Shown piece by piece: positions 20,840 through 29,639 of a DNA stretch of 37,422 bases. Below the pieces are notes generated by a model. That model made no database searches. It saw only the letters and a program-made list of their open reading frames with translations, and was not told the DNA's origin. Location: the IMG/VR virus record IMGVR_UViG_3300046457_000003, positions 1-37,422 of that record; one strand, given 5' to 3'. The DNA is from a virus. The position numbers and the translations under genes were made by a program. Every line of letters starts with the position of its first letter. The stretch's first letter is position 1.

Positions 20840-21147
20840 CAGGCAGCCACCTCCACTCCGCAGATGTGCACACCGAGACCGGTCGTGCTGCCCTGGACTT
20901 CGATCGCCTGACCGGCGACGTCCATGACCTGTGTCATGTCAAGGGTGAAGATGCCGTTCGCCGGAACAGGTGTGTTCGGGATGATGGTGATGGCACCCAT
21001 CTTGACGAGGATGGTCGAGGGGGTCGTGTTGACGTTGGCCACGACGATGTTCGTCACGATCGCCGTCGTGCTCGTCGGCACGGTGTAGACGGACGTGAGC
21101 GTCGTAGAGGCAACGCCCCTGAAGAACTTCTTGGGCACGTTGGCCAC
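20839..21147 (-). CDS. Small minor tail protein (102 aa)
   Basis: Starts at GTG 21147, four bases before the preceding stop, with GGGAG somewhat far upstream. Sequence [20 protein letters not shown], then [20 protein letters not shown], is a beta-sandwich-like pattern common in phage tail attachment and decoration proteins. Placed between the Gp37-like tail protein and the collagen-like fibre, it probably joins the fibre to the tip. No specific family named. Confidence 0.78.
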   Translation of the reverse strand: MANVPKKFFRGVASTTLTSVYTVPTSTTAIVTNIVVANVNTTPSTILVKMGAITIIPNTPVPANGIFTLDMTQVMDVAGQAIEVQGSTTGLGVHICGVEVAA

Positions 21148-21150
21148 TTG

Positions 21151-22368
21151 TCACCACACTCCCATGATGCGAAGGATCTGATCGTCGGCAGAGACACCGC
21201 CACCACCCGAGCTGTTGCGCTCCAGTTGGCTGACTCGGTTCTCTGTGTTCTGGACTCGCTGCGCGTAGGCAGCTTCGGCGTTGAAGCCGGTTGCATCACC
21301 GAGCTCGACGCCGATCTTGAAGCCCTCGGAGGTGGCCTTCAGGATCATGCCGGTGACAGTGGAGACGAGCTCCTGGTCGTTGACCACGACCGAGACGACA
21401 TCGCCCAGGCCCCAGTCGACGCCGAAGGTCATGGCCGTGTCCTCCATCGGGACCGCCTGTACGGCGACCGCAGTGAAGCCCTTGTCGGCCAGCGTCTCCA
21501 GTCCGGACTGGTCAAGCTCAGCGTCTTCCGACTGGTCGCGCTGGTCTTGGAAGACCTCGATGCGCCTGCCCCAGTCCGCCTCTGCGGCAAGGGACTCGGG
21601 AGTCGTGACGTCGCGGAAGGTCCGGTCCACCTGCTCGCCCTGGCCAGCCACGATGACGTGGGTCGCAGCCGGGGGAGTGATGGCCACCCGCTGTCCAGCG
21701 AGCGTGTTGTTCATGACGTCGAGCCGGATGTAGCTCGCGCGGTTGGTGATCTGGTACGTCTCGAAGACGAGGTTCGCGTCACGCTGCACGACCCGGAACC
21801 CGAGGCCATCCACGATGGCGATGTCGGTGAGCAGGTTGCCCAGCACGGGGAAGCGCGCCTTCTTCGTCATGACCGTGCCGCGCGCCAGGTTGGTGCCCAT
21901 GATGAGCCCAGCCTTGCGTCGAGCAGCCGGTGCGCTCGGTCCGATGTTGGCGTTGACGTAGGCGTGAAGCAGAGTCTCGGCAGGTCCAGTACGGATGTCG
22001 TGCGAGAGCGTCTGCGTGGTTGGGTTGACGTTGGTCGGGTCAGGGAACGAGAGCATGTCCGACAGGACGCAGGTGTCGCTGATCCCCTCGAACACCACGG
22101 AGCCACCGGGGTCTTCAGGAGTCGCAGCGAACTCGCTCTTGGTCGTCGGACCTGACATCAGGATGTCGGTCGGGCCGGTGATGATCACGCCGGAACCTGG
22201 AGTACGCAGGGCCGTAGCGAGCGGGTGCTCGACAGCCAGCGTGAGCTTCCAGGTTCCGACGTTGTTGAACTGGTCTTCCAGTTCGAGCACCAGCTCCTCG
22301 GGGCGGATGGCACCGACGCGCTTCAGCGCCTTGTCCCGCACCTCGACCGTCAGGTCGCGGAGCTTCAC
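21151..22368 (-). CDS. Minor tail protein, Gp37-like (ReqiPepy6 Gp37 family)
   Basis: 405 residues. The opening MKLRDLTVEVRDKALKRVGA, the SGVIITGPTDILMSGPTTKS segment and the later WGLGDVVSVVVNDQE and EGFKIGVELGD fit the Gp37-like family found after the distal tail protein in actinobacterial siphoviruses. That position corresponds to the tail hub or tail-associated lysin region. The C-terminus has a coiled coil (AYAQRVQNTENRVSQLERNS) and a Gly-rich end. GTG 22368; RBS weak, so it probably depends on coupling to the gene 5 bases upstream. Confidence 0.82.
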   Translation of the reverse strand: MKLRDLTVEVRDKALKRVGAIRPEELVLELEDQFNNVGTWKLTLAVEHPLATALRTPGSGVIITGPTDILMSGPTTKSEFAATPEDPGGSVVFEGISDTCVLSDMLSFPDPTNVNPTTQTLSHDIRTGPAETLLHAYVNANIGPSAPAARRKAGLIMGTNLARGTVMTKKARFPVLGNLLTDIAIVDGLGFRVVQRDANLVFETYQITNRASYIRLDVMNNTLAGQRVAITPPAATHVIVAGQGEQVDRTFRDVTTPESLAAEADWGRRIEVFQDQRDQSEDAELDQSGLETLADKGFTAVAVQAVPMEDTAMTFGVDWGLGDVVSVVVNDQELVSTVTGMILKATSEGFKIGVELGDATGFNAEAAYAQRVQNTENRVSQLERNSSGGGGVSADDQILRIMGVW

Positions 22369-22372
22369 AGGA

Positions 22373-23227
22373 TCAGATCACCATCCACTTCCGAGGCTTC
22401 CACTCCACCGTGATCTTCGAGGCAGACGTGATGTTGAGGAGGCTGGCCGTGCAGGTTGCAGTGCCAGGGTCGATCGCCCAGAACCGAGGAGCGGCGGCGA
22501 GAAGGGCGTACTGGTTCGAGCCGTCCTCGCGCTTCACCGTGCCGCTGCGTGTGTCCACGATCAGCGACTGGTTGGCAGCGAGGGTGCCCTTCCACCACAG
22601 CGTCTCGCCCGTAGGGGAGATCGCCTTGAAGTTGTCGCCCGGACCGAAGATGGTCCAGACGGGGTAGGCCGCGACGTCGCCCGTGTTCTCCAGGGTGATC
22701 GAGCCCATCGCCTGCGAGGAGGCGACCGGCAGTGACATGAACCCGGAGACGAACGCGCCAGCCGACGTGCCGCCGATCTGCTGAGTGGTGGTCACCGAGG
22801 ACGTCCAGTAGGGATCTCCCGCACGAAGCGTGATGACCGTCTGGACATCCCTATTGCCGGTGGTGTCGTTGCCGTAGCTGTACTCGCCACCGCCGACACG
22901 GACGACCTCGGTAGACCAGTCGGACCCGTCGTCCTCAACCAGTCGTAGGGTGCACGGCCCGGCCAGCATCTTCGCCAGCCGGGACGTGATCTTCTTCAGG
23001 TCATCGCGGTTGCGCCCGACGATGTCCAGCGGGATGTCGATGTCCCGCGCGAGGGTGCGAGAACGACGGAACTTCGCCCCGTCACCCGCACCCTCCAGCC
23101 ACTGGACGGACACGGGGGGCAGACCCAGACCGGACACGCCAGTCGTTGCCTGCACCCCCCTGCCCTCTTCCTCGATCCCGTTGAGGGACAAGGAGTCCAG
23201 GGCGTTCTCCAAGAGGAGCTTCGCCAT
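22373..23227 (-). CDS. Distal tail-like minor tail protein (284 aa)
   Basis: ATG 23227, two bases after the tape-measure stop. The order tape measure then this gene, and the pattern RTLARDIDIPLDIVGRNRDD, LAKMLAGPCTLRLVEDDGSD, VITLRAGDPYWTS, fit the Dit/siphovirus tail component family: an N-terminal ring domain and a C-terminal galectin-like domain (GDVAAYPVWTIFGPGDNFK, LIVDTRSGTVKREDG). It forms the hexameric ring at the tail end on which the hub and fibres assemble. Confidence 0.85.
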   Translation of the reverse strand: MAKLLLENALDSLSLNGIEEEGRGVQATTGVSGLGLPPVSVQWLEGAGDGAKFRRSRTLARDIDIPLDIVGRNRDDLKKITSRLAKMLAGPCTLRLVEDDGSDWSTEVVRVGGGEYSYGNDTTGNRDVQTVITLRAGDPYWTSSVTTTQQIGGTSAGAFVSGFMSLPVASSQAMGSITLENTGDVAAYPVWTIFGPGDNFKAISPTGETLWWKGTLAANQSLIVDTRSGTVKREDGSNQYALLAAAPRFWAIDPGTATCTASLLNITSASKITVEWKPRKWMVI

Positions 23228-23229
23228 CG

Positions 23230-26200
23230 TTACCAGCCCACCATCCTTGCTCGGTTCGACGCGGCGAACAGGTCTTCCTCCGAGGAGAGAGACGAGCCCG
23301 GAGCCGCGTAGTAGTTGAGTACCTTCGTGACACCGCCTTCCGTGCCACCGTCAACCGCCGAAGCGACTGCCGACGAGACGTCGAGCTGAGCCACCGCAGG
23401 CGGCTGGATGTCGTAGCCAGAGACGTCAAGCGCCATGGCCTTCATGGACCCGAGGACGCTGGTGCGCCCCTTGTCCAGGCCCTTGCTCAGGCCCTTGCCG
23501 ACCCACACACCGAGCGCCTTCATCACCCGCGAGGGGGAGTGGATGCCAAGCGCCTTCTTGATGGCCTTGACCATCGAGTCGGCGATCTTGATCATCTGGT
23601 TCTCGATCGCGTTGGCCTGCTTCTCCAGACCCTTGACGAGCCCTTCGGCCATGTGGATGCCGTTGTCGTACATCACTTCTGACGCGGTCTTGCCGACCTT
23701 GCCAGCGGCTGCTGCGAGCTGCTTCTCCAGGTCGTTGACCTGCTTGACGCCCGCAGCCCCAGCGTTGGCCAGAGCCTCAGCCGCAGCCATGCCAGCCTCG
23801 GGGCCAGCCTGCGCGAGCTGGTCGAACATCTCCTGGTTGAGACCCAGCTTCTTCAGCTTGGCCAGGACGTCGGCGAAGTGCTTCGCCTGCTCGACCTGCA
23901 TCTTCAGTGAGGTCATGATGCCGCTGAAGCCGCCGTCCATCTGGGTGACGTTGGCGGCGTCCACGATCTTCTGAGCGATGCTTCCGGCGTAGTCCGCCTT
24001 GGCCGTCTTCAGATCAGCGAGCTTCTTCTTGGCCGCGTCGAGCTTGGTGTCGATCGCATCCCACGTCTTCAGCATCTTGTCGAGCTGCGACTTCTGGGCC
24101 TTCAGGTGGTCGGTCAGACCCTTGCTGAGCTTGGCCTTGCCGATCAGGTCAGTCAGTCCGTTGAGGGACTTCTTGACGTTGTCGAACTGGGACTCCAGGC
24201 CCTTGACGAGGCCCTTGATGATCACGACACCGGCGTTGTAGAGCAGCACCTTGTCCTTGGGCAGCGGACCCTTCCAGTCCGTCAGCTTGCTGGTCAGGTC
24301 GCCGAGCTTGCTCTTGACCGAACCGAACATCGAGCTGATGCCCGAGATCAGACCGGAGATCAGAGCCTTGCCCGCGCCGATCAGGACAGAGCCCATCGAC
24401 CCGAGGGCCGACCGCGCCTGTCCAGGGAGACCCCGGACGAGCGTCATGCAGGACGAGATGCCAGAGGACACAGCGCCCTTCAGCGACGACCAGGCCGACG
24501 AGAAGATGCCCTTGACCGCAGACCAGCCGGACGAGAACAGACCGCCCAGGCTCGACATGAGCGAGCGACCGAGGCCAGCAAGCGTCGAGCCGAAGCCCGA
24601 GAAGCCGCCCTTGATCGCACCCCAGGCCGCTTCGCCGAGACCCTTGACGATGGCCCAGCCAGCCTTGAACGCAGCACCGATGGACTTCAGGATCTTGCCT
24701 GCGGTGCCGAGGATGCCGACGTTCAGGAAGATCGCGAAGGCACCAACGATGGTGTCCCAGATGCCCTTGACGAAGGACCAGATGCCGGACCAGAACTGGT
24801 TCCAGCCAGCCTTCAGGGTGTCGGTGTTGCCGGTGAACAGCGCAACGATCAGACCCCAGGCGAACTTCAGGACGCCGACGATGATGTCCCACGCGCCCTT
24901 GAAGACCTCGACCAGACCTTCGAGTACCAGACCCACGCCGTTGATCGCAGCCACCAGCGAGTCCGCGAGGATGCCGATGATGAACGACAGGACGGGAACC
25001 AGGATCGGCATCAGGAAGTTGACGACCGCGAGCAGTGCATCGAGCACCGGCTGGATCGCCTCGAACACCCGCTTGATCGCGTCCGCCAGGGGAGGCAGGA
25101 CGGACTGGATGATCTCGCTCAGCATCGGGAGCAGCGGCGTGATGACCGCAGTCACGATCTGGAGCGCCGTAGCGATGATCGGCTGGAGAGCCGTGAGCAC
25201 CGTCTGGAGCGCAGCCGACAGCACCGGGAGGATCGGAGCCAGGGCCGAAGCCAGGGCGACGATCAGCGGAGCGACAGCCGTGTAGATCTGGGCGAACAGT
25301 TGAGCGATGATCGGGAGGATGGGAGCCAGCGCCGAGACCAGGATGCCGACGAGCGGAACCACGGCCTGGAGCATCGAGCCCATCGCCGTCATGATCGACG
25401 GGAGGATGCCGGACAGTGCCGAGAAGGCACCGGTCAGCGCAGCCCCGATGACCGGGACGAGCTGCATGAGCAGCGGCGCGAGCATCTGGACTGCCTGGAG
25501 CAGAGCGCCCGACAGCATGGTGATGACCGGCTGGATCATCGGAGCGAGCTGAGCGAAGGCCGTAGCCAGCGGGGTCAGCACCGCAGCGATCAGCGGACCG
25601 AACGCGGTGAGCATGGTGCCCACGACCTGGAGCAGAGCGCCGAGCGCCTGACCCACAGGACCCATCGCAGGGGCGAGGGCGTTGACCGCAACCAGGATGC
25701 CGTCGAAGACAGCCTTGATGCCGTTGGTGACAGCGGGCTGAGCCAGGGCCGAAGCCACCGCACTCAGTGCCGTACCGATGATCTGACCCACCTGCGGCAG
25801 AACCGAGGTGAGCAGCTTGCCGAGCTCCAGGAACAGGTTCTTGACTGCCGGGCCAGACGTGGTGGCGATCGTGTTCATCGCGGTGTGAGCCGCCTTGAAC
25901 ACGTCGACCAGACCAGACTGGAACGCCGGGCTGTCGACCGTGTCGTGGATGCCCTTCAGCGTGTCGTTCAGCATCGCGAGCGTGGAGCCACCGGCCTGCT
26001 GTGCAGCGCGGCCCAGCCCGGCGAAGATGCCGAACAGGTTCGAGATGACCCCGCCCAGTTCCTTCAGGTTCTGGATGGCCAGGTCGATCCACTCAGCCAG
26101 CTTGCCGTTGCCCTCGCTCTTGGTGAGGAAGGTGGAGAAGCGGTCGGTGAGGTTGCCGAACCAGGACGCCAGCTCGGGGAGGTACGAGGTACCCACCTTG

Positions 26201-27342
26201 CCGAGAGTGGCGATGATGTTGGCCAGCGAGCCCGTGTGCCCGGTCATGATCTGGATCGACTGGGACAGGTCGCCGAACATCTGGTTGAGCGCCGGGTCGA
26301 GCGCGCCCTTCAGTCCCGTAGCCAGGCTGCCGAAGAAGCCGCCGAGCTGAGTCGAGGTCTTGGCGAACCCTGCGGAGAGCTTGGGCAGAAGCCCGTCGAC
26401 CAGGTCCTTGATCGGAGCCTTGGCCTTCTCCCAGAAGTTCTTGGAGATGGTGTCCTGCAAGGCGGAGAGCTGAGTCTTCACCTCGGGCAGAACCTTGTTG
26501 AAGTCCTTGAACGCGGCGAACGAAGCGCCGAGTCCTACTGCGAGACCACCGAACAGGCCGGGAAGCAGAAGGGCTGCTGGTCCGATCTGCGCAAGCGACG
26601 ACGACAAGGCGAACAGGTTGCTCGCTGCCGTGAGTCCGAACCCCGCGAGACCGGCCATGGCCGTTGCGAGCGAGCCGATGATCGGCACGGACTTGTCGAG
26701 GTTGCGGATCGTGTTACCCAGGTGCTCGAACATCTCCGAGATGACGCGCGCACCAGACAGGGCAGCCAGAGCTGCACCCACCTTGGCGACGGCTGCGTTG
26801 TTGAGATCCGGGATGATCGACACGGTGCGGGGCCGGGTGAGTACGGCCATGCGGGCAGAGGTGATGGCAGCCCCAGTGGAGCTCCAGTCCGGCTCGACCT
26901 TGATCTTGATCGGGCTGTGGTTGTCAGCCCAGTCCTTCAGGTCGTGAGCCGCCTTGTCCGCAGCAGTCTGGTCGAGCTCCAGCTTGATCGCGCCAGTGAC
27001 TTCAGCGCCGTCAACCTTGAACTTGATCTTCTGCTGGTCCGCCTTCTCCTGGAGACGACGACGCGCAGTCGAGATCTCCTGCACCATCCCGTCCGTGGAG
27101 ATGGTCGTGTGGAACCGGATCTTGCGGGAGTCCATGTTCCGGTTGCGCTGGTTGATCTTGCGCAACTCCTCCAGGAACTCTCGCGACGCACCGCTCATGT
27201 CCACCTTGGTGGCGACCGTGAGCTTCAGCGTCTTCTCGATCTTGTTGAGAGCCTTCTCAGCTTCTCGGCGGAAGTCGGAGGTGTCCGGCAAGACCTTGAC
27301 CGAGACGCGCCCGATCACCTGTCCGCCTGGTGAACCTGCCAC
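23230..27342 (-). CDS. Tail tape measure protein (1370 aa)
   Basis: The longest gene, GTG 27342 with AGGAGG six bases upstream. It begins with charged helices (FRREAEKALNKIEKTLKLTV), then long hydrophobic Ala/Leu/Ile/Val repeats from about 560 to 880 (VVPLVGILVSALAPILPIIA, PILPVLSAALQTVLTALQPI). Gly/Trp-rich stretches follow (KGIFSSAWSSLKGAVSSG), then a helical C-terminal part with GIHSPSRVMKALG, a motif common in tape measures. It sets tail length; at about 0.15 nm per residue the tail would be near 200 nm. The hydrophobic part may insert into the host membrane during DNA entry. Confidence 0.97.
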   Translation of the reverse strand: MAGSPGGQVIGRVSVKVLPDTSDFRREAEKALNKIEKTLKLTVATKVDMSGASREFLEELRKINQRNRNMDSRKIRFHTTISTDGMVQEISTARRRLQEKADQQKIKFKVDGAEVTGAIKLELDQTAADKAAHDLKDWADNHSPIKIKVEPDWSSTGAAITSARMAVLTRPRTVSIIPDLNNAAVAKVGAALAALSGARVISEMFEHLGNTIRNLDKSVPIIGSLATAMAGLAGFGLTAASNLFALSSSLAQIGPAALLLPGLFGGLAVGLGASFAAFKDFNKVLPEVKTQLSALQDTISKNFWEKAKAPIKDLVDGLLPKLSAGFAKTSTQLGGFFGSLATGLKGALDPALNQMFGDLSQSIQIMTGHTGSLANIIATLGKVGTSYLPELASWFGNLTDRFSTFLTKSEGNGKLAEWIDLAIQNLKELGGVISNLFGIFAGLGRAAQQAGGSTLAMLNDTLKGIHDTVDSPAFQSGLVDVFKAAHTAMNTIATTSGPAVKNLFLELGKLLTSVLPQVGQIIGTALSAVASALAQPAVTNGIKAVFDGILVAVNALAPAMGPVGQALGALLQVVGTMLTAFGPLIAAVLTPLATAFAQLAPMIQPVITMLSGALLQAVQMLAPLLMQLVPVIGAALTGAFSALSGILPSIMTAMGSMLQAVVPLVGILVSALAPILPIIAQLFAQIYTAVAPLIVALASALAPILPVLSAALQTVLTALQPIIATALQIVTAVITPLLPMLSEIIQSVLPPLADAIKRVFEAIQPVLDALLAVVNFLMPILVPVLSFIIGILADSLVAAINGVGLVLEGLVEVFKGAWDIIVGVLKFAWGLIVALFTGNTDTLKAGWNQFWSGIWSFVKGIWDTIVGAFAIFLNVGILGTAGKILKSIGAAFKAGWAIVKGLGEAAWGAIKGGFSGFGSTLAGLGRSLMSSLGGLFSSGWSAVKGIFSSAWSSLKGAVSSGISSCMTLVRGLPGQARSALGSMGSVLIGAGKALISGLISGISSMFGSVKSKLGDLTSKLTDWKGPLPKDKVLLYNAGVVIIKGLVKGLESQFDNVKKSLNGLTDLIGKAKLSKGLTDHLKAQKSQLDKMLKTWDAIDTKLDAAKKKLADLKTAKADYAGSIAQKIVDAANVTQMDGGFSGIMTSLKMQVEQAKHFADVLAKLKKLGLNQEMFDQLAQAGPEAGMAAAEALANAGAAGVKQVNDLEKQLAAAAGKVGKTASEVMYDNGIHMAEGLVKGLEKQANAIENQMIKIADSMVKAIKKALGIHSPSRVMKALGVWVGKGLSKGLDKGRTSVLGSMKAMALDVSGYDIQPPAVAQLDVSSAVASAVDGGTEGGVTKVLNYYAAPGSSLSSEEDLFAASNRARMVGW

Positions 27343-27345
27343 TTG

Positions 27346-27738
27346 CTACCTCCTGGAGAACGCCTTGTAGATGTCGGCCACGGACTTGAACTTCTTCTCG
27401 CTCTTGTCCTTCTTGGCCTTGGGTCGCGGGTACTCGGGGATCTTGGGCGCACCCTTCTTCCCCCACTGACCAGTCGCCCGCGTGTTCTGGTTCAGCGCGT
27501 CGTACAGGTCGGCGGTCATGTGTCTGTCCATGCCCCAGCCGAAGTGCTCCCTGCCGCCCGACGCGAGGGCGATGGTCAGTGATGTGTCCGGCAGCCTCTG
27601 CACCAGCAAGAGGACGAGAGACGGGGAAGGACCCCGACCTGCGATCACCTCGCGGAGGTCAACTCCGAAGTAGTGCAGCAGGTCGGGGTAGAGCCCTTCG
27701 CCGTAGTCGTCTACGAGCCGGGCGAGGCTCAGGCTTCC
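27346..27738 (-). CDS. Tail assembly chaperone, frameshifted C-terminal part
   Basis: Read in the -1 frame relative to the upstream chaperone. From codon 27738 it continues GSLSLARLVDDYGEGLYPDL, then LHYFGVDLREVIAGRGPSPS, and after SLTIALASGG a tail with HFGWGMDRHM and IPEYPRPKAKKDKSEKK, typical of the extension of the long chaperone form (lambda gpGT analogue). No convincing independent start exists; the GTG at 27648 has no RBS and would discard the first 30 residues. The fused product would be about 235 residues and is needed in low amounts to load tail protein on the tape measure. Confidence 0.85.
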   Translation of the reverse strand, partial: GSLSLARLVDDYGEGLYPDLLHYFGVDLREVIAGRGPSPSLVLLLVQRLPDTSLTIALASGGREHFGWGMDRHMTADLYDALNQNTRATGQWGKKGAPKIPEYPRPKAKKDKSEKKFKSVADIYKAFSRR

Positions 27739-28052
27739 CCCGCCTGAGTCCCCTCGCCGTAGGTCTCGAAGATCTGGGCCAGCACGGCGAGGTCGTCGCC
27801 GATCGCCGAGAGCAGCTTGTCCGCCGCCTTCTCGGACTCAGCGACCAGGCGGATCGCGTCAGCGAGCACCTGCTCCTGGTCGACGTCCTCGCCGTCGAGC
27901 TTGCTCTGGATGTTGATCAGTTCGTTGCGCTTCCCCTTCGGGAGGCGGAGCGGGTTGAGCAGTCGGCAGACGTCGTCGCCGAACTGGATGTCAGTGGAAC
28001 CGTACTTCGCCTCAGCGGCGGAACGGATGTCATCGAGAGAGAAGCTGGCCAT
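27729..28052 (-). CDS. Tail assembly chaperone, N-terminal (unshifted) form
   Basis: 107 residues from ATG 28052, AGGAGG eleven bases upstream. MASFSLDDIRSAAEAKYGST, LPKGKRNELINIQSKL and VLADAIRLVAESEKAADKLL are typical of lambda-gpG-like chaperones located between tube and tape measure genes. It ends ..EGTQAGEA just after a GGGGGAA run (27741-27735) where a fraction of ribosomes can slip to make the long form. Confidence 0.88.
   Translation of the reverse strand: MASFSLDDIRSAAEAKYGSTDIQFGDDVCRLLNPLRLPKGKRNELINIQSKLDGEDVDQEQVLADAIRLVAESEKAADKLLSAIGDDLAVLAQIFETYGEGTQAGEA
27735..27741 (-). promoter_or_regulatory. Candidate -1 frameshift site GGGGGAA
   Basis: In the 0 frame it reads GCG GGG GAA GCC TGA, four bases from the stop. 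Slipping back one base joins the chaperone to the open -1 frame. The P-site GGG can re-pair perfectly; the A-site GAA can re-pair only partly, so the site is imperfect by the XXXYYYZ rule. Confidence 0.65.
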
Positions 28053-28106
28053 GGGGTTGCGGACCTCCTGTGTTGGTGGGACTTGCTGGACGCGGACCTT
28101 CGAGAT

Positions 28107-28126
28107 GGGGCTCCGGGTGGAGCCCC
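28107..28126 (-). terminator. Second hairpin, overlapping arm with 28123-28164
   Basis: GGGGCTCC (28107-28114) pairs with GGAGCCCC (28119-28126) with a four-base loop. Its CCCC (28123-28126) is also used by the longer hairpin, so only one full structure can form at a time. Confidence 0.6.
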
Positions 28127-28164
28127 GGTGTGCAAGCGGGTCCGCACTCACTTGCACACCGGGG
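28123..28164 (-). terminator. 14-bp hairpin terminator after the major tail protein
   Basis: CCCCGGTGTGCAAG (28123-28136) pairs perfectly with CTTGCACACCGGGG (28151-28164), loop 14 bases. It lies 19 bases past the tail-tube stop and would lower transcription into the chaperone and tape-measure genes, matching their lower need. Confidence 0.8.
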
Positions 28165-28183
28165 AGTTCAGGCGATCGTCAGA

Positions 28184-28735
28184 TCACGCCGAGATGGAAC
28201 CCAGCGGGGTGACCGCGTAGGTCCAGGTGTTGGTGCTGTGGGCCATCGGCTTGACGCCGAGCGGCAGACCGGCCAGCGACTCGGTGTCCGCGAGGGACAG
28301 GTCGTCGGCACGGTAGATCTCCGCCTTCGGCGCGTAGAACGCGAAGACGTTGTCGCCGTCCACGAAGATCGCGAGGAACGCGGCGACCGTGGGCTCCGGG
28401 TTGGTCGGGACGCCGACGCTGCCGTCAGGCAGGATCGGAGCGTTCGCACCGTAGTAGAGCTTCAGGCCAGCCTCATCGAACTGCTGGAGGGTGAAGGTCA
28501 TCGTCTCGGTGCGGGCGCTGTACTTGGTCCGGAGGGACTTGTTCTGGAGCGTCCCGATGACGGTGGCCTCGCCACCCTCGGACGAGATGCTGAAGATGTC
28601 CTCCAGCGAGGTGTGACCGACGTTCACCCAGGGGGTGTTCACGGTCAGAAGGTCAGCGGGGATGTCGGTACCGACCGGGGCGGTCAGGTAGTTACCGGAA
28701 CCGATGACGAGAGTTGCGTCGTCGTTCAGAGGCAC
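28184..28735 (-). CDS. Major tail (tube) protein
   Basis: 183 residues, GTG 28735 with AAGGAG nine bases upstream. Located after the tail terminator and before the chaperones. The sequence (MPLNDDATLVIGSGNYLTAP, FSISSEGGEATVIGTLQNKS, RTETMTFTLQQFDEAGLKLY) is the beta-rich tube fold common to actinophage major tail proteins. It polymerises around the tape measure. Followed by a strong hairpin, consistent with high expression. Confidence 0.9.
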   Translation of the reverse strand: MPLNDDATLVIGSGNYLTAPVGTDIPADLLTVNTPWVNVGHTSLEDIFSISSEGGEATVIGTLQNKSLRTKYSARTETMTFTLQQFDEAGLKLYYGANAPILPDGSVGVPTNPEPTVAAFLAIFVDGDNVFAFYAPKAEIYRADDLSLADTESLAGLPLGVKPMAHSTNTWTYAVTPLGSISA

Positions 28736-28751
28736 TGTGTGTACTCCTTGC

Positions 28752-29255
28752 TCAGGGGGTCAGGTTGGGGTAGGGCCGGGATCGTGGCTTGCGGATGCTG
28801 ATCTGGTAGATCGACTCGTAGCGCCACACCCCCGTAGGCAGGTCGGCGTACTGGACAGGCCCTGCGGCTGTTGCCCAGTCAGTGACTCGCCGTGGTGCGG
28901 ACGTGAGCTCGACCTTGGTGAAGTGGCCACGTCCGGGAACGACCTTCTGGCTGAGCCAGGCGTCGCGAAGGACGACGCGGACAGCCTCAGAGAGGATGGC
29001 CGCGTCCTCGTCACCGTCAGGGTCAGGACAGAAGGTGTGAACGACCACCTGCGCCGAGTCGGTGAAGCGTGTGTCGCCGCCCCACTCCCCGAAGGTTGCG
29101 GTGCGACGTGCGAGTACGAGAGGGAAGGTCTGGTGTGCCTCGATCAGGGACTTGACCTGGATGCCAGGAAGGCCCTCTCGAAGGACGTAGAGGAGCAGGT
29201 CTTCGACCGGGCTCATCTCCGCCATCGCCTTGATCTCGGCGGGAAGTCCAGCCAT
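28752..29255 (-). CDS. Tail terminator protein
   Basis: 167 residues; ATG 29255 overlaps the upstream TGA by one base. Position directly before the major tail protein and the pattern MSPVEDLLLYVLREGLPGIQ, VLARRTATFGEWGGDTRFTD, AQVVVHTFCPDPDGDEDAAI are those of tail terminator/minor capsid proteins (lambda gpU group), which cap the tube and join it to the head. Assigned mainly by synteny and these motifs. Confidence 0.8.
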   Translation of the reverse strand: MAGLPAEIKAMAEMSPVEDLLLYVLREGLPGIQVKSLIEAHQTFPLVLARRTATFGEWGGDTRFTDSAQVVVHTFCPDPDGDEDAAILSEAVRVVLRDAWLSQKVVPGRGHFTKVELTSAPRRVTDWATAAGPVQYADLPTGVWRYESIYQISIRKPRSRPYPNLTP

Positions 29256-29638
29256 CAGAGATGCACCTTGCCCTTCCGCTTCTTCGGAAGGTTCGAGGCG
29301 GTGGCGAGGATGAACAGTCCGTCCATCTCACCCCAGGAGACGGTCTCGATCTCGCCGGTCTTCTTGTTGCGGACTTCCTTCTCGCCAGCCGCGCGTCCGT
29401 ACTCGATGGACATCGCGTGCTTCTGGCCTGCCTCATCGGACAGGACCACGTAGCGGTCGGTCTTGCCGCGCTCGACGTCGATCGAGGCGTCGCCTTCCAT
29501 GCGGTGCTCGGTGAGCAGCGCCTCGGCTCGGACCGCGATCTCGAAGGTGCGGTTGTCGAGTTCATGGACAACGCCGTCGTTCAGCGCGATGAAGTCTTCG
29601 ATGGTCTTGCGACCAACGTGGTACTCGATCTTGGCCAC
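29255..29638 (-). CDS. Head-tail connector protein (DUF5403-like, 127 aa)
   Basis: GTG 29638 with AGAGGA just upstream; adjacent genes are packed within a base or two. MAKIEYHVGRKTIEDFIALN and AVRAEALLTEHRMEGDASID followed by VVLSDEAGQKHAMSIEYGRA are typical of the small connector protein (HK97 gp10-like) that occurs between the stopper and the terminator in actinophages. Its end is basic (PKKRKGKVHL). Confidence 0.75.
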   Translation of the reverse strand: MAKIEYHVGRKTIEDFIALNDGVVHELDNRTFEIAVRAEALLTEHRMEGDASIDVERGKTDRYVVLSDEAGQKHAMSIEYGRAAGEKEVRNKKTGEIETVSWGEMDGLFILATASNLPKKRKGKVHL

Positions 29639-29639
29639 G

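Noticed and set aside
24106-27333. 1075-codon open frame on the plus strand
   Set aside because: Lies wholly opposite the tape measure gene. It is an Asp/Arg/Gln-rich shadow frame expected from GC-rich codon use, with no RBS and no known motif.
27346-27648. Independent 100-aa gene starting at 27648
   Set aside because: No RBS, and conserved-looking sequence continues upstream in the same frame to the slippery site, so it is the frameshift extension.
28123-28164. TTGCAC sequences here as further repressor operators
   Set aside because: They are the arms of a perfect 14-bp hairpin placed after the tail-tube gene, better explained as a terminator.
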